Positions 1 through 14,696 of a stretch of 64,000 nucleotides of DNA are shown one piece after another (position 1 is the first letter of the stretch; every line of letters starts with the position of its first letter). Both the position numbers and the translations under genes were made by a program. The DNA comes from Strigops habroptila (lineage: Eukaryota; Chordata; Aves; Psittaciformes; Psittacidae). The stretch lies in contig NC_044290.2 in assembly GCF_004027225.2 (NCBI RefSeq), positions 9,130,906 to 9,194,905 of the forward strand, written 5' to 3'. The notes beneath the pieces were generated by a model. That model was given only the letters and a program-made list of their open reading frames with translations, searched no databases and was not told the DNA's origin.

Positions 1-3000
1 GAGATCCTCAACTATTCATCGAACAAAAAGCTGTAAATAACGCCATACACATTTGCAGATACAGCTGTTGAGGTAATAACTTCCTCAATCAAGGGTTTGG
101 AATAAAATTTTTTATCCCAACTACTCACGTTAAATTTTATTTTACAGTTAATCTCTCTGAAGATTGTTTTTTTTTTTAAGCCTTCATTTCCTTCCAATTT
201 TCATTTCTTCTGAAAGGTGTTTTTTCTGCAGATGAACAAAGTGACAGAACATGATCATAAACTAAGAATTTACTTTCAGTTAATGAAATTTATACATTTT
301 AGAACATTGCAATCGGTTATCATCAAGGAGGGACACACAAAGACAGGTAAATCTAACAAATGTATGTTTTACAGGTGTGCAGGGTTTTGAGTAAGGAAGG
401 TATGGAAACACGAAATGGGGAAGAAAGCAGCAGCACCATTATATACCACGGTCACTGATCAATGCGAGCTGGAAGGTTTCATATTGCACCTAACAATAAA
501 GAGGCCTGCAGCTGTTCCTCTCTCAAATCAGGTCTAGCAATCATATGGATGCGAGGTAGATCAGGAAGCTCAACTGGCTTAACAGAAAATTAACCTTCTG
601 GGGAGATGGATTAGTTTGCCACTGGCTCCAAGAGCTGCGTTGACTTATCCTGCAGTCACACCATCCACACATGTAATGCAAAGTGGCAGAAGCACATGGC
701 TGCAAAGGAGGGAGCATGAGCCAGACTCTTGTTCCGATGGCAACTTGCAGTTGCACTGGGAAAATGCACCCCATACCTGGGAGTCTTTCAGCTCTAAAAC
801 CAAAATACACCCCCCAATGTTTAATTTTAATGCAGACAGGTAGTTTTCATCCTGTTTGTTCTGCAGTTCCAGATATTTATTTTATTAAAACTAAAATTAT
901 ATATATATTATATATATGAAAATGAAAGCAGATTTTGCCATCAGGACACCAAAATAACTAGCTAACACCCTTCAAGTTTTCAGAGACAGTCTTAACCTTA
1001 AGCATTTGCATGGACTTATTTCCTATTTCCCAAAGCATACTCAGAAGTACAGAATAAAAACACTGAAAAAAGACTCTCTCTTGCAAGTATACACACAACT
1101 GCTTTCAGGCTACTCTATTTTACTTATTGACAGCTGCTCTGAGTCTCACCAAGCACTAGAAATCTGGAGTAACCTAGAGAGATCTAAACCAGAGTTAGTA
1201 CCAAATGCACGCACACAGAGGCTGCCATGCCCTTCTTGAAAAGGGTCAATAATTCTCCCCAATTCTTTACTGTGAAATTCAGTGCTACCCAAATTGAAAT
1301 TCCAAACACCACCCTCTTCTGGGACCAGTACAGATGCAGCACACACTGAGATGAATATGCCAGATGACATGCACAGGGAAGGCCAGTTCACCCAAGGACA
1401 TGGGACAAACTGAGGCTGATTTCAGACATACTCTGCTCGATTAGATTAAACATTTATGTTTAATCCATCCCTAGGATCCATGGTTCTTCCACAGGAGAGA
1501 GCTGCAGTGCAAGCATTGCCTTCTGGAGCAGCCAGGTACACCCCAAACCACCATCACCAGCTGTTTCATCTACGCATCTTTCTCTGATGTGAATTAGGAA
1601 ACACATAAAATGATCCCTTCTGAATATGCATTAGAACAATACAGAAGTACTAATGAATTTTTTAAAATGCTATTAAATACTAAATTCCTGTCAGGTTGGA
1701 AGAAAAAAAATGTTTAACACTAGTTCTAAGTGACATATAAAAGCATTATTGCTAAGGCTGCTATCCAAACACAAGGTCGACAGCTTTAAAATAAACTATT
1801 TTAAAGTAAGTATTAGGATAACCTCAGTACTAGAAAAGCACTTTTAACAAGAATTTCCTTTAATAATGGTTAAAATCCTAAATTGTCCCATAAACACATT
1901 TCTCCAAGTTTAACTTCAACACAAGCCAGATGCTAAATCCTTAATACACTGCACGTAAAATGAAACCCATTTCAAAGGGTCACATGCACCTGCTTCTAAC
2001 CATTGTCAGTTAGAAATCCGTGTCTCAACAAATCACAACTACTCCTTTGGGACTAAACAAACCAAACCACAGAAACCTGTGTTCAAACACCAAACAGCAA
2101 TATGGATTACCCAGAAGTGAAAAATGTCCTAATAATGCAATATACTTTAAACCACTACAAAATATGCCAGAAACTAACATAGTAACAACACATTTTTCTT
2201 TCCGACATTTAATACAGATTCACTGTATTAAATTCTGCCTATAAAGAGTAGGTTGTGCTTTGACTGGATTTAGAATTCTAGACCCATATTATTTGCATGT
2301 AATATAACTCATGGAGATTAACATTCAAAATGAAAACATCACACATTTATCAAGGAAGAAACGTTAATGAAGATGCACTGCATCACTGAATCACAGTCAA
2401 GCCACTAAATCATTCATCTCATGCAACAATAAAATTCTGGGACAGAGTCTCCAAGGCTGTTCTGAATTCCTGTAAGGGGAGGACAACACAACAGCGACTC
2501 AAGACTCCAGCAGCCTGTGCTGGGGATGTCTGATCTGAATGACTTGTGGACACGGCCAGATGGAGTCTGCCTAGATTTGCCATGTTTAGACTCCTGTTTA
2601 ACATCATGATGTCTACTTCACAGTATTGTTTTACTGTAAACAAAAGGCTTCCTTTTCCACTTCTCCTCCCTTATTCCACTCCAAGCCAAAAGTAAAACAA
2701 AACACAAAACCCTCCACACCACTGAATTCTTCCTTCAAGCAACCAATGTGTTCACATTTCCTAGATTCATTCAGCGATGGGCTTTCTGCCACGCACGTCA
2801 CTAACTCTATTCATGTGTCTAGTTTATTTGATATGCCTGTCAAGAGGTAAAGGAAAGAAATCATGCTCCCACTTTTGCAATGAAGGTAGCAACCCTCCCC
2901 AAGCATTGCACATCTTACCATAAGTTTTAAGTGTCTTTTAAGAGATTCATGTTTGAACCAGTGAAGTTGAATACGTAGATGCAAAAGTTTAAGGTGTTTT

Positions 3001-4732
3001 CGCTTTGCCTTTATTTTAGCTATCTTCCAAATATGCAAGTTAAATCAGAATGATACAGGATGAAACCATCTCCATCACGGCTCTGTGTAAGCTAGGGCAT
3101 CACTCACAGCTCAAACAGTGCGAAAGAAGCAGAACTAACACATGGGAAACTTTAAGAAAACAAAGGCTATTGCGAATCTTTGCATTTCCTGGTTTAGTGT
3201 GGATGGAGCCTCTCAGACCAGCCAGGATGTTTCTAATGCATAACTTTCATACGCTAGAAATTCCACTTCTCTTCTCCACCCTACTCCAAAATGGTCTAAC
3301 CCTGACATCTTGTCCACTTTTCAACATCTGCAAAACCACTACTGTAGCATGAAGTCATCATACATACACCACTTACAAAGACTACTGAATACTATGCTGG
3401 TCAGTTGAGGCAGGGGGAAACAACATAGCTTTAAATTAACAGCTATTAGAATACTTAATAAAAAAAGTCAGCAGTCAAAGATCAATTTTCAGGCCAATTT
3501 CAAAGTTCTCACTTCTGTTTCTCACGCAGGAAGTATAAAATTGTATTTCAGTAAACAAAATGAGGGTGGGAAACAGAACTCTCATTAAAGAGAAATGAAC
3601 CCACCACCTTCGCTGTTATCTTTGCTGTACGATGCTGGGGTTTTTTTAATCTTCCTGCAGTACTGAAAACATAATTACAATTTAAAAAGTTGACATTTAA
3701 AGTAGCATTACCAAGATTAACTAATCTCAAACCTGCAGAGGTGGTTATTATACGCAAGCGTGAGGGAAGTAAACTCTATTATGAGCATTAACTCAATTAT
3801 CCTAGAAACACAGTAATAAAATAGTATTTAAGAGCTCAGGCAAAGAAAAGGAGGTGCTCTTATCTCAAACTCTTAAGAATCACTGCGCTAAAATCTTGCC
3901 TCAATCCTTAAAGACTTGTCTGAAATCCCAGGAGGTAGTTTTTAACCAAGACCCAATTTAGACAGAAGTGATTAGTCCAAATTTATCAACTTGCAATATA
4001 CTAAGAGAGCACAGGATTCTTCCTGTGAGGATGGGTAAATAAAACAAGGTAACATGGAAATTTACCCATGTATTTCTCAGCTTGTTTTGACAGGAACAGT
4101 GAAGAGGAAAAAAGCTAACAGGAGAAACAACTTACAGCTCTGTTCTGTCTGGTGTATTTGATGCACCTCTGAAAACGTGCTGAGGGAAAACACACTAACA
4201 AGCAGCAGAGCCTTCAGACTTGTTTCACTGCAGTAAATCTCTCCAACCCCTGAATGATCTAGAGTAGATGCAACAACAAAAGGAATTCATGATCTAATTA
4301 CCACCAAAAATGCCCTGATTTTTAAAAAATGCCTCTTCAGACAAGAGGCACCTGCAACTAACCCAGACTCCTGGGTATCAGGAACTGTAGATACCAGCAG
4401 CTTTCCAGCCTGCAGGACCGCTGCCATCTCTGTCAGGACACAGTCACACACTTGATTTAAACAGGAAGTCTCAAAATTCTGTCTCCGCTGCAGACATGAT
4501 CCTGGGGGGACACTGCTACTGCTGGGGCTGCTCTGGGAGGAAGCGGAAGGAAAAGAAACACACACACAAAGAGCAAAAGCATGCTCATCATTTCCCCTTC
4601 ATGGGTAATCCTCATGCCACTCTTCACAGAAGCACTGTAAATATTAATTTAATCAACACTAACAAAAGGATCATCAGGTGCTTTATAAGAAACAATTCCT
4701 AAACTGCAACTGCTAAGGTGGCAATTTTTGTT

Positions 4733-4751
4733 GGGGGGGGGGGGGGGGGGG
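4733..4751. repeat. Uninterrupted 19-base G run
   Basis: Nineteen consecutive G on the plus strand inside SMURF2 intron 1, so a C-run in the transcript. Homopolymers this long are length-variable and prone to assembly or sequencing error. Confidence 0.95.
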
Positions 4752-5145
4752 AAGTAAATTCCAGCATTCCAAATATGTAACTTGAAATATTTGAGTAATT
4801 TTACATATAGTATTCGCTAGCAAATAAAATTTAGATAGTCTGAGGATCACAATGTTGATACTATCACCAATTAATCACTAATTAAGCATCCTCCACCCTT
4901 AATCTAAATGCTTAGTTCAGCGCAATTTCGTTTTACTACTCCACCTGATGTACTGAAATCACACTATATGGGGGAATACGGATGAGTGATGCACTCTTTA
5001 CACACTTCGGCATTATCATCAATATCTGCAACTTCAGACATGGATTCTGATCTGTCTCCCTGATAACATGTGGATCCTGCCACTTCCCACTTCCTCCTCT
5101 AATGTAGTTGAAATACTTAAGCACAATGTTCCTGCATTTATTTTT

Positions 5146-5156
5146 GGGGGGGGGGG
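5146..5156. repeat. 11-base G run
   Basis: A second G homopolymer about 400 bp from the 19-base run, also in SMURF2 intron 1, directly preceded by a short T-run. Confidence 0.9.
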
Positions 5157-8100
5157 AATTGGTTTTAGTGGAACACTTTCAGCTCTGGGAACTGCCTCTC
5201 GCTCTCTGGAACTTGACAGTTTGGCTTCTGCAAAAAAACCAAATAGGGTCGGCAGAAAGGCGTGTGGTCTCTATACACACCTCTACCTGGTTACTAAGCT
5301 TATGCCTCTGATGATGGAATTCTGCCTCTACCTGCAGAAATGCAATACCATAGAAATGGGGAAAATGCCAGCTGTTAAAGAAAGTACATATGGAAAACCA
5401 AGACTTCACTATTTACACATTATTGAATTTCTCATGTACCTCAGTCCAGTCTTTTTTCCCCCCATCAGACAACCATGAAGCCTCATCTGCAGGAGGTAAG
5501 TATATCAATAGACTATACAATTTACAAACTAATTTAGTTAAATTATTGCAGTCCTTTAAGATGAACAGATTGAGTTTAGTTTCTTTGTGTAAACAGATGT
5601 GTTCTACGGAATAAATCCAAACAGTTTAAGAAGCTGCTGCTGTTAAACAGAGATGAGCTAATTGCATGAGAAATCCTATTTATTTCCACAGAAGGAAAGC
5701 AACTTATATTAAAGCCTCATTTTTCTCATTTTGCTTTATTTGTACGCAAGTTGCTTAAATTATTTAGTCAAATCAGTATGACTTATATACTACTGAATTA
5801 ATATAAAAGGGGTTTTAAAAAAACAAAACATCAAGAGATTCCAATGAAACAGCTTGCCAATACATGAAAATCAAGAATCTTGCCAAAAAAAAAAAAGCAG
5901 CTTACCATGCAATTTAAAATACTACTTCAGAAATCTTTTGGAAAGATGCAAAGTTCAAGCAGTGAAAAGACAATGTTTTTTCTATAGAGAGGAGCACATG
6001 GTAGAAGACAATAAGCAGCAGAGAGTAAAGACTAAGATAGATAACAGGAAACAGGTGAGGCTGAAAGGAGGAGTATAAAGCTGATTACATTAATGTAAAA
6101 AGTATAACACTGTGAATCAGTATAGCAGAGAAATAAAAATCCAGGAAGGTATTTCCAAGAAGTTAGAGGATATTTTATTACTGGGCATCTACAAAGGCAG
6201 AACAACTTTCAAGCATCATGAGCATGCAAGTATTTCCATTGATTTCAAATACCAAGTTATGAGCTTCAGAAAGTCCGAGTGGACACAGAAATGAAAAGCC
6301 CCCATTTACTCTGGTGCCTTTCACTCTGGAAACCCTCAGCCTCTTGCAGTTCTGCTCACAAAGCATTATACCAAATACCACTTCTCCCCATTTCCACCAT
6401 TTCTTACATGGTTGCACATAAAAGGTAAGGGCAGACCCAGTTTTCCAGAGGAATCTTTACATTCATTTTCTAGGCACATTATTCCCTGGATATCTCAAAT
6501 GCTGAGTGACACCCCAGCTCCCTCCCCAGTACAATTATTTGCTAAACAACATATTAACTTACCAAGCAAAATCATATTTTCCTCTCACAACTAGCCTCTT
6601 ACATCTCAATTATTCAATATTAAACACCTTCCAATGACCTAATTCCTCTAGTTTCTCTATCACCTATGTATCCTAGAGCCAACACAACAACTTATATTAA
6701 AACTAGACCAGAGACATGCTAAAACTCTGATCAGCTATACGAACAATGAAGAAACAAGAAGGACACAAGCCTTTTTCCCCTTTACATTCCTTCAACTAGC
6801 TTTGTAAGCTGTATCTCTCCTTTAGCCATTAACCAAATGTAAGAATTCACAGATATATTTCCTGTTTATGTCTGTGCACGATAGACTCTGAATGGCATTG
6901 TCAATGATAAAAGTATACAAGTTTTAAAAATACTAAAAATCAGACCACGATGATTGCCTTGGAACCTGCACATTAAACTACATCTTCAGCTGATCGTGTA
7001 TTTTTACTAAATACAAGCGAATGAACTACACTGAGTCAGTTCACCAGGTTCTGCCAGCATCACTCGTGTCAGGCTTGCATTCCAGACACGTAACAGTCCT
7101 CACTAAAAGGTGATATTGCCAAAGGGTCACAAGACAGGAGTGATTTTAGGATGCAAGCAAACATTTTATGATTTAGCCAAAAGTCAAAAAAGTGCCTAAC
7201 CACATTCAAACTTAAGAAAGAGATATTAGAACAAAGAAGCGAGTCTCATAGATTCTGATCCTAAATCTAGACTGCTGTTCAGGAGACAATAAAAACCACG
7301 GGATTGGAGAAGATAAAGTGTTAATCGCATATTTGGTGGTTTATGAGCCAAAGCAGTCTGAGGTTTAAACTGCTTCTGCTCAGTGCTCATCCCATTCAGA
7401 GACGATGAATCATTTCCCATTTGGCAACACTTCTGCCTACAAGGCTGTCTTCTGTGAGATTTCTCCTGTATCCCTGTAATAGATTTGCTAATTTAGTACA
7501 CCTGACTTTGAGCAAAAGCTATTGTTGCCAGCTGTCAGACTAGACCTCGTCCTGTTTATCAGACACATCTAAACCATCCTGTTCTGCCCCAGTCATAGAA
7601 ACAGAACACTCTTCGCTAATCCCAGCGCAGTAAATTACTTGCTAATATCCTTGTTTTTCTTACTCTGCCAAAATACCAACACATCATAGATTTAAAGCAA
7701 CAGCAAAATCAATTTATCCACAGCAGCTGGGCTCATACCAGCTTATCCAATAACCACATTTTTTTTGAAGTCATATTTGCTGTTCTAGTCATTCTGTCCA
7801 TGAATTCCTGAGTTTCAGCAGTAGAGGTTTGACTATTTTAAACAAAGGTAATATAAGCTCACAGGGAGTGTATTCTAGTTTCTTCGGCAGGCCTCCACAG
7901 CTCTTTGAAAGATAAATCAGAGCAAAACAAAGTATTAAACGCCTCACACACACTAAAACATTTCCTCGTTTTCCCCAGGGCTTTGTGCATGCAAAAGAAA
8001 CTGCTTTACTTTCTGTTTATAAATATTTGTCTGGACAGCAGCTTAAAAGGGTAGGGGCAACAAAGAAAATATGTGGGGTTTTTTTTAGTTTGGTTTAGGT

Positions 8101-11100
8101 TTTTGGTTGGGTTTGGGGTTTTTTTTAATCTACCTACAGAGAATCTGGGAAACATATGGAAAAAACAATTTGTGTCTGACATTTTCACTCCTAAACAAAA
8201 CCCACCAGAACTTAATTCTTTACATTTCAGATTACAGAAATCAGTTATATGGATGCAAAAAAGCATCTTCCTTGGTTTTATACACTGCCAGAACTCCTAC
8301 TGCACTTCAAAAAGCTCACTGTGTTCACAGAAGCACATACTCACACGAGATGCTCTTTTGATACCTTTACTCGTCTACATATTTTAAAATCAACATAAAC
8401 ATGAAAGCGCATCCACTCTGCTAACAAGAAATATGGAGTATATATATTCCTCTCTCCTCCCTCTGGCATTTTTGGGGGGCTGTGGAACTCCTCATAGGAA
8501 GGAGTTGGATATCGTTTATGCAATAGGTAGCACAAACTGCTTTGAGAATACAGATACAGGGAGGACTGCATGAAAGGGCACAAACAGCATTGCTGATACA
8601 TGGTATGAATGAGAAAGTTGTAGCAAGTTCCTAAAACAAGAGGAAGCGAAACACAATAAATTTATGGGTGCAGGGAAAAAAACAACTTAGAGCAGTTGAC
8701 AGTGACATAGCAAACCTCCGTGAGAACATTGCTACGGTGCACTTACACATAGGCAACCAGAGCAACTCTCTGGGGCTCTGCAGAACATCCTTTCCTCACC
8801 CCAGTAACTGCTCATCTACTGCAACCACCCTGCTCTTGCAAAGGGAGCATGAGGTTGCCTGCTGCAAGCTCAGCTGCAGAGCCAGTACCTGTTCTTCCAG
8901 GCGGGACAGAGGAAAGGAACCCGGGAAATGGAACAAGATCTTGGGATTCTAGGAAATGGAGATGCTGTCAGAACAAATAACAGGACTGAAAAGCAGTATT
9001 ATTTCATTGCCCTACAACACCTACATAGCCAGCCTATGCCTTTTAGTTGTTATTGCAACTAAAAGACTTATATATATATACACAAGGTTTTTCATTGCAT
9101 TATTTGAAATGAAGAATCAGATACTTTATTTCAATTATTATTCATCTGTACAATTCAAGCTAGCCCTGAGTAATCATTAAAGAAAAATATTTGCCAGGAA
9201 AAATGATTCATTCACAATCCACTTCTGAAACAATAAAATGGTTCACTATAATGAAAATAACTGTACTGTAAATACCTCAATTAAAAAGTTAAAAACCAGC
9301 CAACTCCAATGAAGAAAGCATGCCCTTAAAAAAACCCAACCAACCACCATGCCTGTGTGTGCAAATAACAAAAACATCTTGCTAGGAAAAGGTAATTCCA
9401 TGAAATATAGTTAACACCATATCTGATGGAAATTGTACTCTAGCTATTTAAGTTAATAGTCTTAAAACAACAAAGATACAGCTCACCTCCCAAACTCTGA
9501 CAGCTCACTCTAAAGCTGATAAACAGATCTTTATTTCAGTACAATGCTTATGTATGTAGAGTACATTTGAAACAGCAGCAGACTACTGGCTCTGGAAAGT
9601 TCAGGACAGTAACATCACAGGAACCCCTGAACAACTCCCTGGGATGTAGTTAGGGCTTTCACAGACCTTAAATCATGAACAAGGGGATCAGCTGGAAAAA
9701 AAAAAAAATCAAGCATTTAATAGCTTTATAATGGCCCAAAGCTCAAGAAGGTGTGAAAATGAGCAGCTTTAAGAAGTCTTCATAGGAGCAGACTCTGTTT
9801 CAGCCTTGTATCAAACACGGGGCGAAAAGAGAAGCACTGTGAAGCATCAACAAGTAACACTATACAAATATGAAAACAGTTTTAAGAGCTCAGTTTTCCT
9901 CATGGTTAGACAATATTAAGTTTATTTAAAATGAAACCCTGCAGTTTCACATTGCATCAGTTCATTTATTTTTAGTTTACAAAATCAAATCATACATCTG
10001 ATCGCACTCTTATAACTTCTCCTCACTTTGTCTATATAGAGCCATTTGCTGAACAGGCCTCTAAAACAAACTTCAAATAGAATATGATGCCTTCCTCCCA
10101 CTGGAGATACACCTGCCCACTACATGTGATTTCTGATTTGTTTTTTCACTGGTTAAACTCCATTGCAGACTTGTGTGTGTTTAATAAGCAGAGTGAAAAT
10201 CAATGTTTTTTCACAGCACAGGCAATTCAGTACAAACAAAGCACAGTATATTGTATCAATCCACTAACCCAGTGAACGGTTCCTGTACAAATCCAGTAGT
10301 GACAAACTGTGTGAAATTAGAGGACTCGCTTCTTCTGTAAGGAAATCTTTACATACAATGCAAGATCAGAGCACAAAAATGATGACTGCCATCACTTTCT
10401 CCATCCATTTAACATATTTGAATTGCCTCTAATTAAAATCAATCAAACCTTTCATGCAACTAACTCAGCAGTAGCAGATAACACTTATCTGAAACAAATA
10501 TTAACTCCAAAACCTTTGTGAACAGATGGCATGTAAATTAGCCAAGGAAACATTAAAAACATCATTCAATTATTATCACATATTACTTGACAGAAAGTAT
10601 TCTGACCCTTTTAAAGCAAGAGAACATTAGCATTGATGATGCGACCACAACATCACATCATTTCTCAGAATCAAAGATTTAAAAAACCTAATAATAATTT
10701 CAAGTTCGTTAAAAGCTGAATAATTCCTTTTGTTCTACATGGAAGGAGTAATCCTGATCTTATCTACAAGCTTTTCTTAGAATTCTCTTATGAATCACAG
10801 CCACTTAGAAGCCAGCCCTTAATTCCCTATTTCTTCTACTTAGGATCAAGGTGGGGCAAAAGAATAGACCGGAGAAATTTTGGGGTGAGTGCTTTTTCCT
10901 GTTTGTTTTTAAACTTCTGTCGTTTATCCAGCAGCAACCGTTTACACTCTTTGCATTTGTTATACATATTTAGTTCTTAAGAAGAGTTTTATCTCTGCTG
11001 TAGATGACAACTTCTTCCAAGTAACATACTCAACTCGCTAACAATAACATAGCACATGCAGCAACAGCATTCCCCAGTTTACAAAGCCAAGTGTTAAAAA

Positions 11101-14100
11101 GTTTGGAAACACGAGAATCCGGGCTGCCCCCGTGACCCTGTGTCACGTTCACTGCTACAACACCACGGTCCGGGCACTGAAAGATCTGCAGTGCTTTGTC
11201 CTGCCAAAAATCAGCCACCCATTTGTCCCAGAGAGTTCCTTGTTCCAGGTCACTCCCTTCTTCTCCACCCTCATCCAACTGTTGAACCCTCTGCATTCTA
11301 GTTAACGCCTCTCTTCACACCGGGAATGCAAGCCCGAGTCAGCATCAACAGGACCAGACCAACTCCTCTCCCCAGCCATTTGTTACACCATGCACTAATT
11401 CTTACCCAGCTGATGCAGAGACACCCACCTATCGCCATGGCCCTGCTCACTACTGCCCAAGAATAAAGGATTTTTAGTCTCCTTCTTGAAACTGGTTGAA
11501 TTTTAACAGGATCTTCCCAAAATAAATTCAGCCTGATTTAGCTACTCAGCATGAAAAATTTCCACGTTAACAGGCTGCTTAACAGCAACTGAAAAGACAG
11601 TCTCATAACGGGAAGCACTAACTATAGCTGCCATTACCAGCTCCAACCCGGTATTCCAAGTTCAACTATAAATTCCACTGACAGCGAATAAAAAGCAAAG
11701 GTGTTCAGACAGACAAAGTAATTGTGTTCAAATTACATGAAGTAGAAGCAACTGCAGGAACGAGTGCTCCTACTCACCATGCTGCTGATGTGTGAATGTA
11801 CCACTTAAATGGGTCAGGTTGAGCAGGGACAATTCTTCTTTTCATTTACCACTACTCCATCACAGTGATGGAGAGTAGGTGCAGAACAAGTGCATCTCCG
11901 GTCCTGGACAGCACGAGGAAGAACTGTTTAAAATGTGGAGAGTGAAGTTTCTAAATTTCAATAAACTTACAAAAATATAAAGCTTTTGAATGGGTCCAAA
12001 GTACTACCTAGTGTAGATTAAGTCACATTATGCTGATAGACAGGAAATAGCTGACTTATTCTACAGGATGAACAATTCACCAGAGGAAAGGAACTTTCAG
12101 GAAAAATGATAAATATTGTAATGAGGAAATCCGAGGCACGTATTCACAATGCCACATTCACAGTTCACAAACGAACACTAATTTCTTCATGATCTCTTGG
12201 CCACAGAAGCCAGACACAGATAAATATAAATATATGGTACTTCCCCAGCCAGAACAACTGCTTGCTGTTAGTCAGGAGAACCAAAAACTTGATTGTCTAC
12301 CCTTGTCCTACAAAAATTTGAACCTCCTTTTACCACCTCCTTGGTAAGACAGGTATTGAGAGAACATTATGAACTGTGGGAACTGCTTAAGGAAGGGAGG
12401 GAAGACTACACAAATATTTTTACTTTATGACAAGCCAGGCACGACGCATGTACTGCTGAAAATTACTCTAAGTCACTTTTTCCTTAAAGGCTGTCTCTTT
12501 TCCTGTTGCAGAAGAAAGCAGAAACCAACATTTAAAATCATTCTTTGTCCCAGTTCTTAAGTAGAAATCCCAGATATGAAAGGTGTTCACAAAAGGGATA
12601 AAATGTTACATGACATCACAATTTCAGGATAAATCTTGGCCACCCCTGCATTGGTACAAGCACATAGATTTAACTTTAACTTTTGACAAAAAGGACATAC
12701 CCAGCTAGTTAAGGCAAACTAGAATTACTACATGGCATCCTGAATGTACAGACAGCATTTGCTTCTCTAAGAGCACAGGGGCATTTCCTCTATGCAGCAT
12801 TAATTAGCTTGAACAGAGGTCAACAGCAATTTTTCCCCATTCCATACCTGAACAACAGTTTATTACAATAATGTGATATATATATATCTGAAGATTCTGC
12901 TCACCAACACCTTGTGCTTTACCAAACATCCAAAATTGATAGCTGGACATTCTGAAATGCCACATATACAACCTATTTGAAATCATGAAAGATGGCACTT
13001 AAAATTACTGTTATTCACAGGCTTCAATCACCAAGAAGCTTCCACAATAGCAGTATAAAACATTTTTGAACTTTCTACTAGAATCTTCTAAATAAAAGTT
13101 CTAGAAAAATCCTACCTTAACATGCATTATAACCTTCTTTAAAGTTTGGTCCATTAATGTGTCATACACTGCGACCCAGGCTTAAAGAAAACAAGTCATT
13201 TTTAATTTCATAATTGGCAATGCTGAGCAAGTGCTCTCCAGCATACATGAGGATGAAGTCCTTCATGTCCATTTAAATGGAGTACTAAGCAACACATATT
13301 TTGTGTTTCTTAAAATGTATTAATATTAGCATGAGGAAGAGAAATGCTCAGTATCATATTTTCACATTGAAAATGCAATCATTACTCCTTGGCTTAAGGG
13401 CAATATTGTGATCAGCAGGGTGAAGTGCAGATTTCTCTATCTTTTAGCCCAAATACAGGAACCCATGTTCGTTTTCTACTTCCACTATGAAGTGACAAAA
13501 AAACCTCACATACCTCTAGTCCCTTCACATCCCTGTGTCAGCTCTGCTCCTTCAACCAGCTCTTTAACACTTCTCACTCTATCCTGTTTCACCTTTACAA
13601 ATGACCCTTTTTGCCTCCGAATGACACTGCTTACACCAGCCCCATCCTACAGTTTCTTATGTCACATCTGATATCACTTTATAAATTAACCCAGAAGTAC
13701 TTATTGTGCTGCTAAACAAACAAAGAAGATACTTTAATATTACTATTACCTAAGCACATTGCTCCTACTCATTTAGTCCTGCATACAGTCTCTTATACGG
13801 AGCTATACACCGTTATTTTAATAAATCCATCAGGGAAAACAGTGAGCAAGAGCTTTTTTCCTCCTGAAAATAAATATTTTTACACATCATAAACTCATAA
13901 TTTCAGAATATAAGGTAAATTTTTTCTGTTAAGAGCTGAATTGAATAATTATTTGTCATAAGGATACCTAAATCCTCAGCACAATTAATGTTGTGAATTT
14001 CTAATCCCAGGCAGTTAAGCATGAATATAATTCTATGCATTTTATCTGGACATGTTTAGTTCCTTTGCATGTTTAAGGATTTATATTTTTTAATCAGCCA

Positions 14101-14673
14101 TGTTTATAAGTACTTCACTTTCTTCCCCTACCAAGAATAAAAGAGGATTCATTTTAGTACATTTACATGTTTTACATGAAAAATACCTGCATATAGTAGA
14201 CTACCTTAACTAAAATGAAACAGCAATCTTACTGAGTATGCTCCACATGCTGCCCTCATGTCCTATGACATGCACAAAGCAGCAGTTTTACCATAAGCAG
14301 TTTCAGAAGTGCACAGCCTCGTCTTTATTTGTACCATAAAGAAATCACCAAGTTGGCTCAAGTTGTCAGAAAATGTCTCTAGTATTACCAATGCAGATTC
14401 CCACCTTCAATTAAATACCAGCACAACTGCATCTATAATTGAATTTATGTATGTATCTATATATAAACTATATATAACTCAGGTAGTTAGGTATGCTAAA
14501 AAGGAGTATCATTACAGATCTAATTAGTTATGACTCCGTTTAACTCCATCGGTAATACTAAAATGTGGGTCAAGGCAGAATAAAAATGAGCGTATGTCAC
14601 TTATGGTTAAAACTATTTCACGTGATCAGCCACGATACACCCTGGCAAACACACGGCTGACTTAAGCCACCAC

Positions 14674-14696
14674 TACACACACATACACACACACAG
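14674..14696. repeat. Short (CA)n microsatellite
   Basis: About eleven CA units interrupted by one AT step, in SMURF2 intron 1. A possible length-polymorphic marker with no visible function. Confidence 0.85.

Noticed and set aside
8078-8128. GGTTTAGG/GGGTTTGGGG-like run resembling interstitial telomere repeat
   Set aside because: It is degenerate T/G-rich sequence without a regular TTAGGG period.
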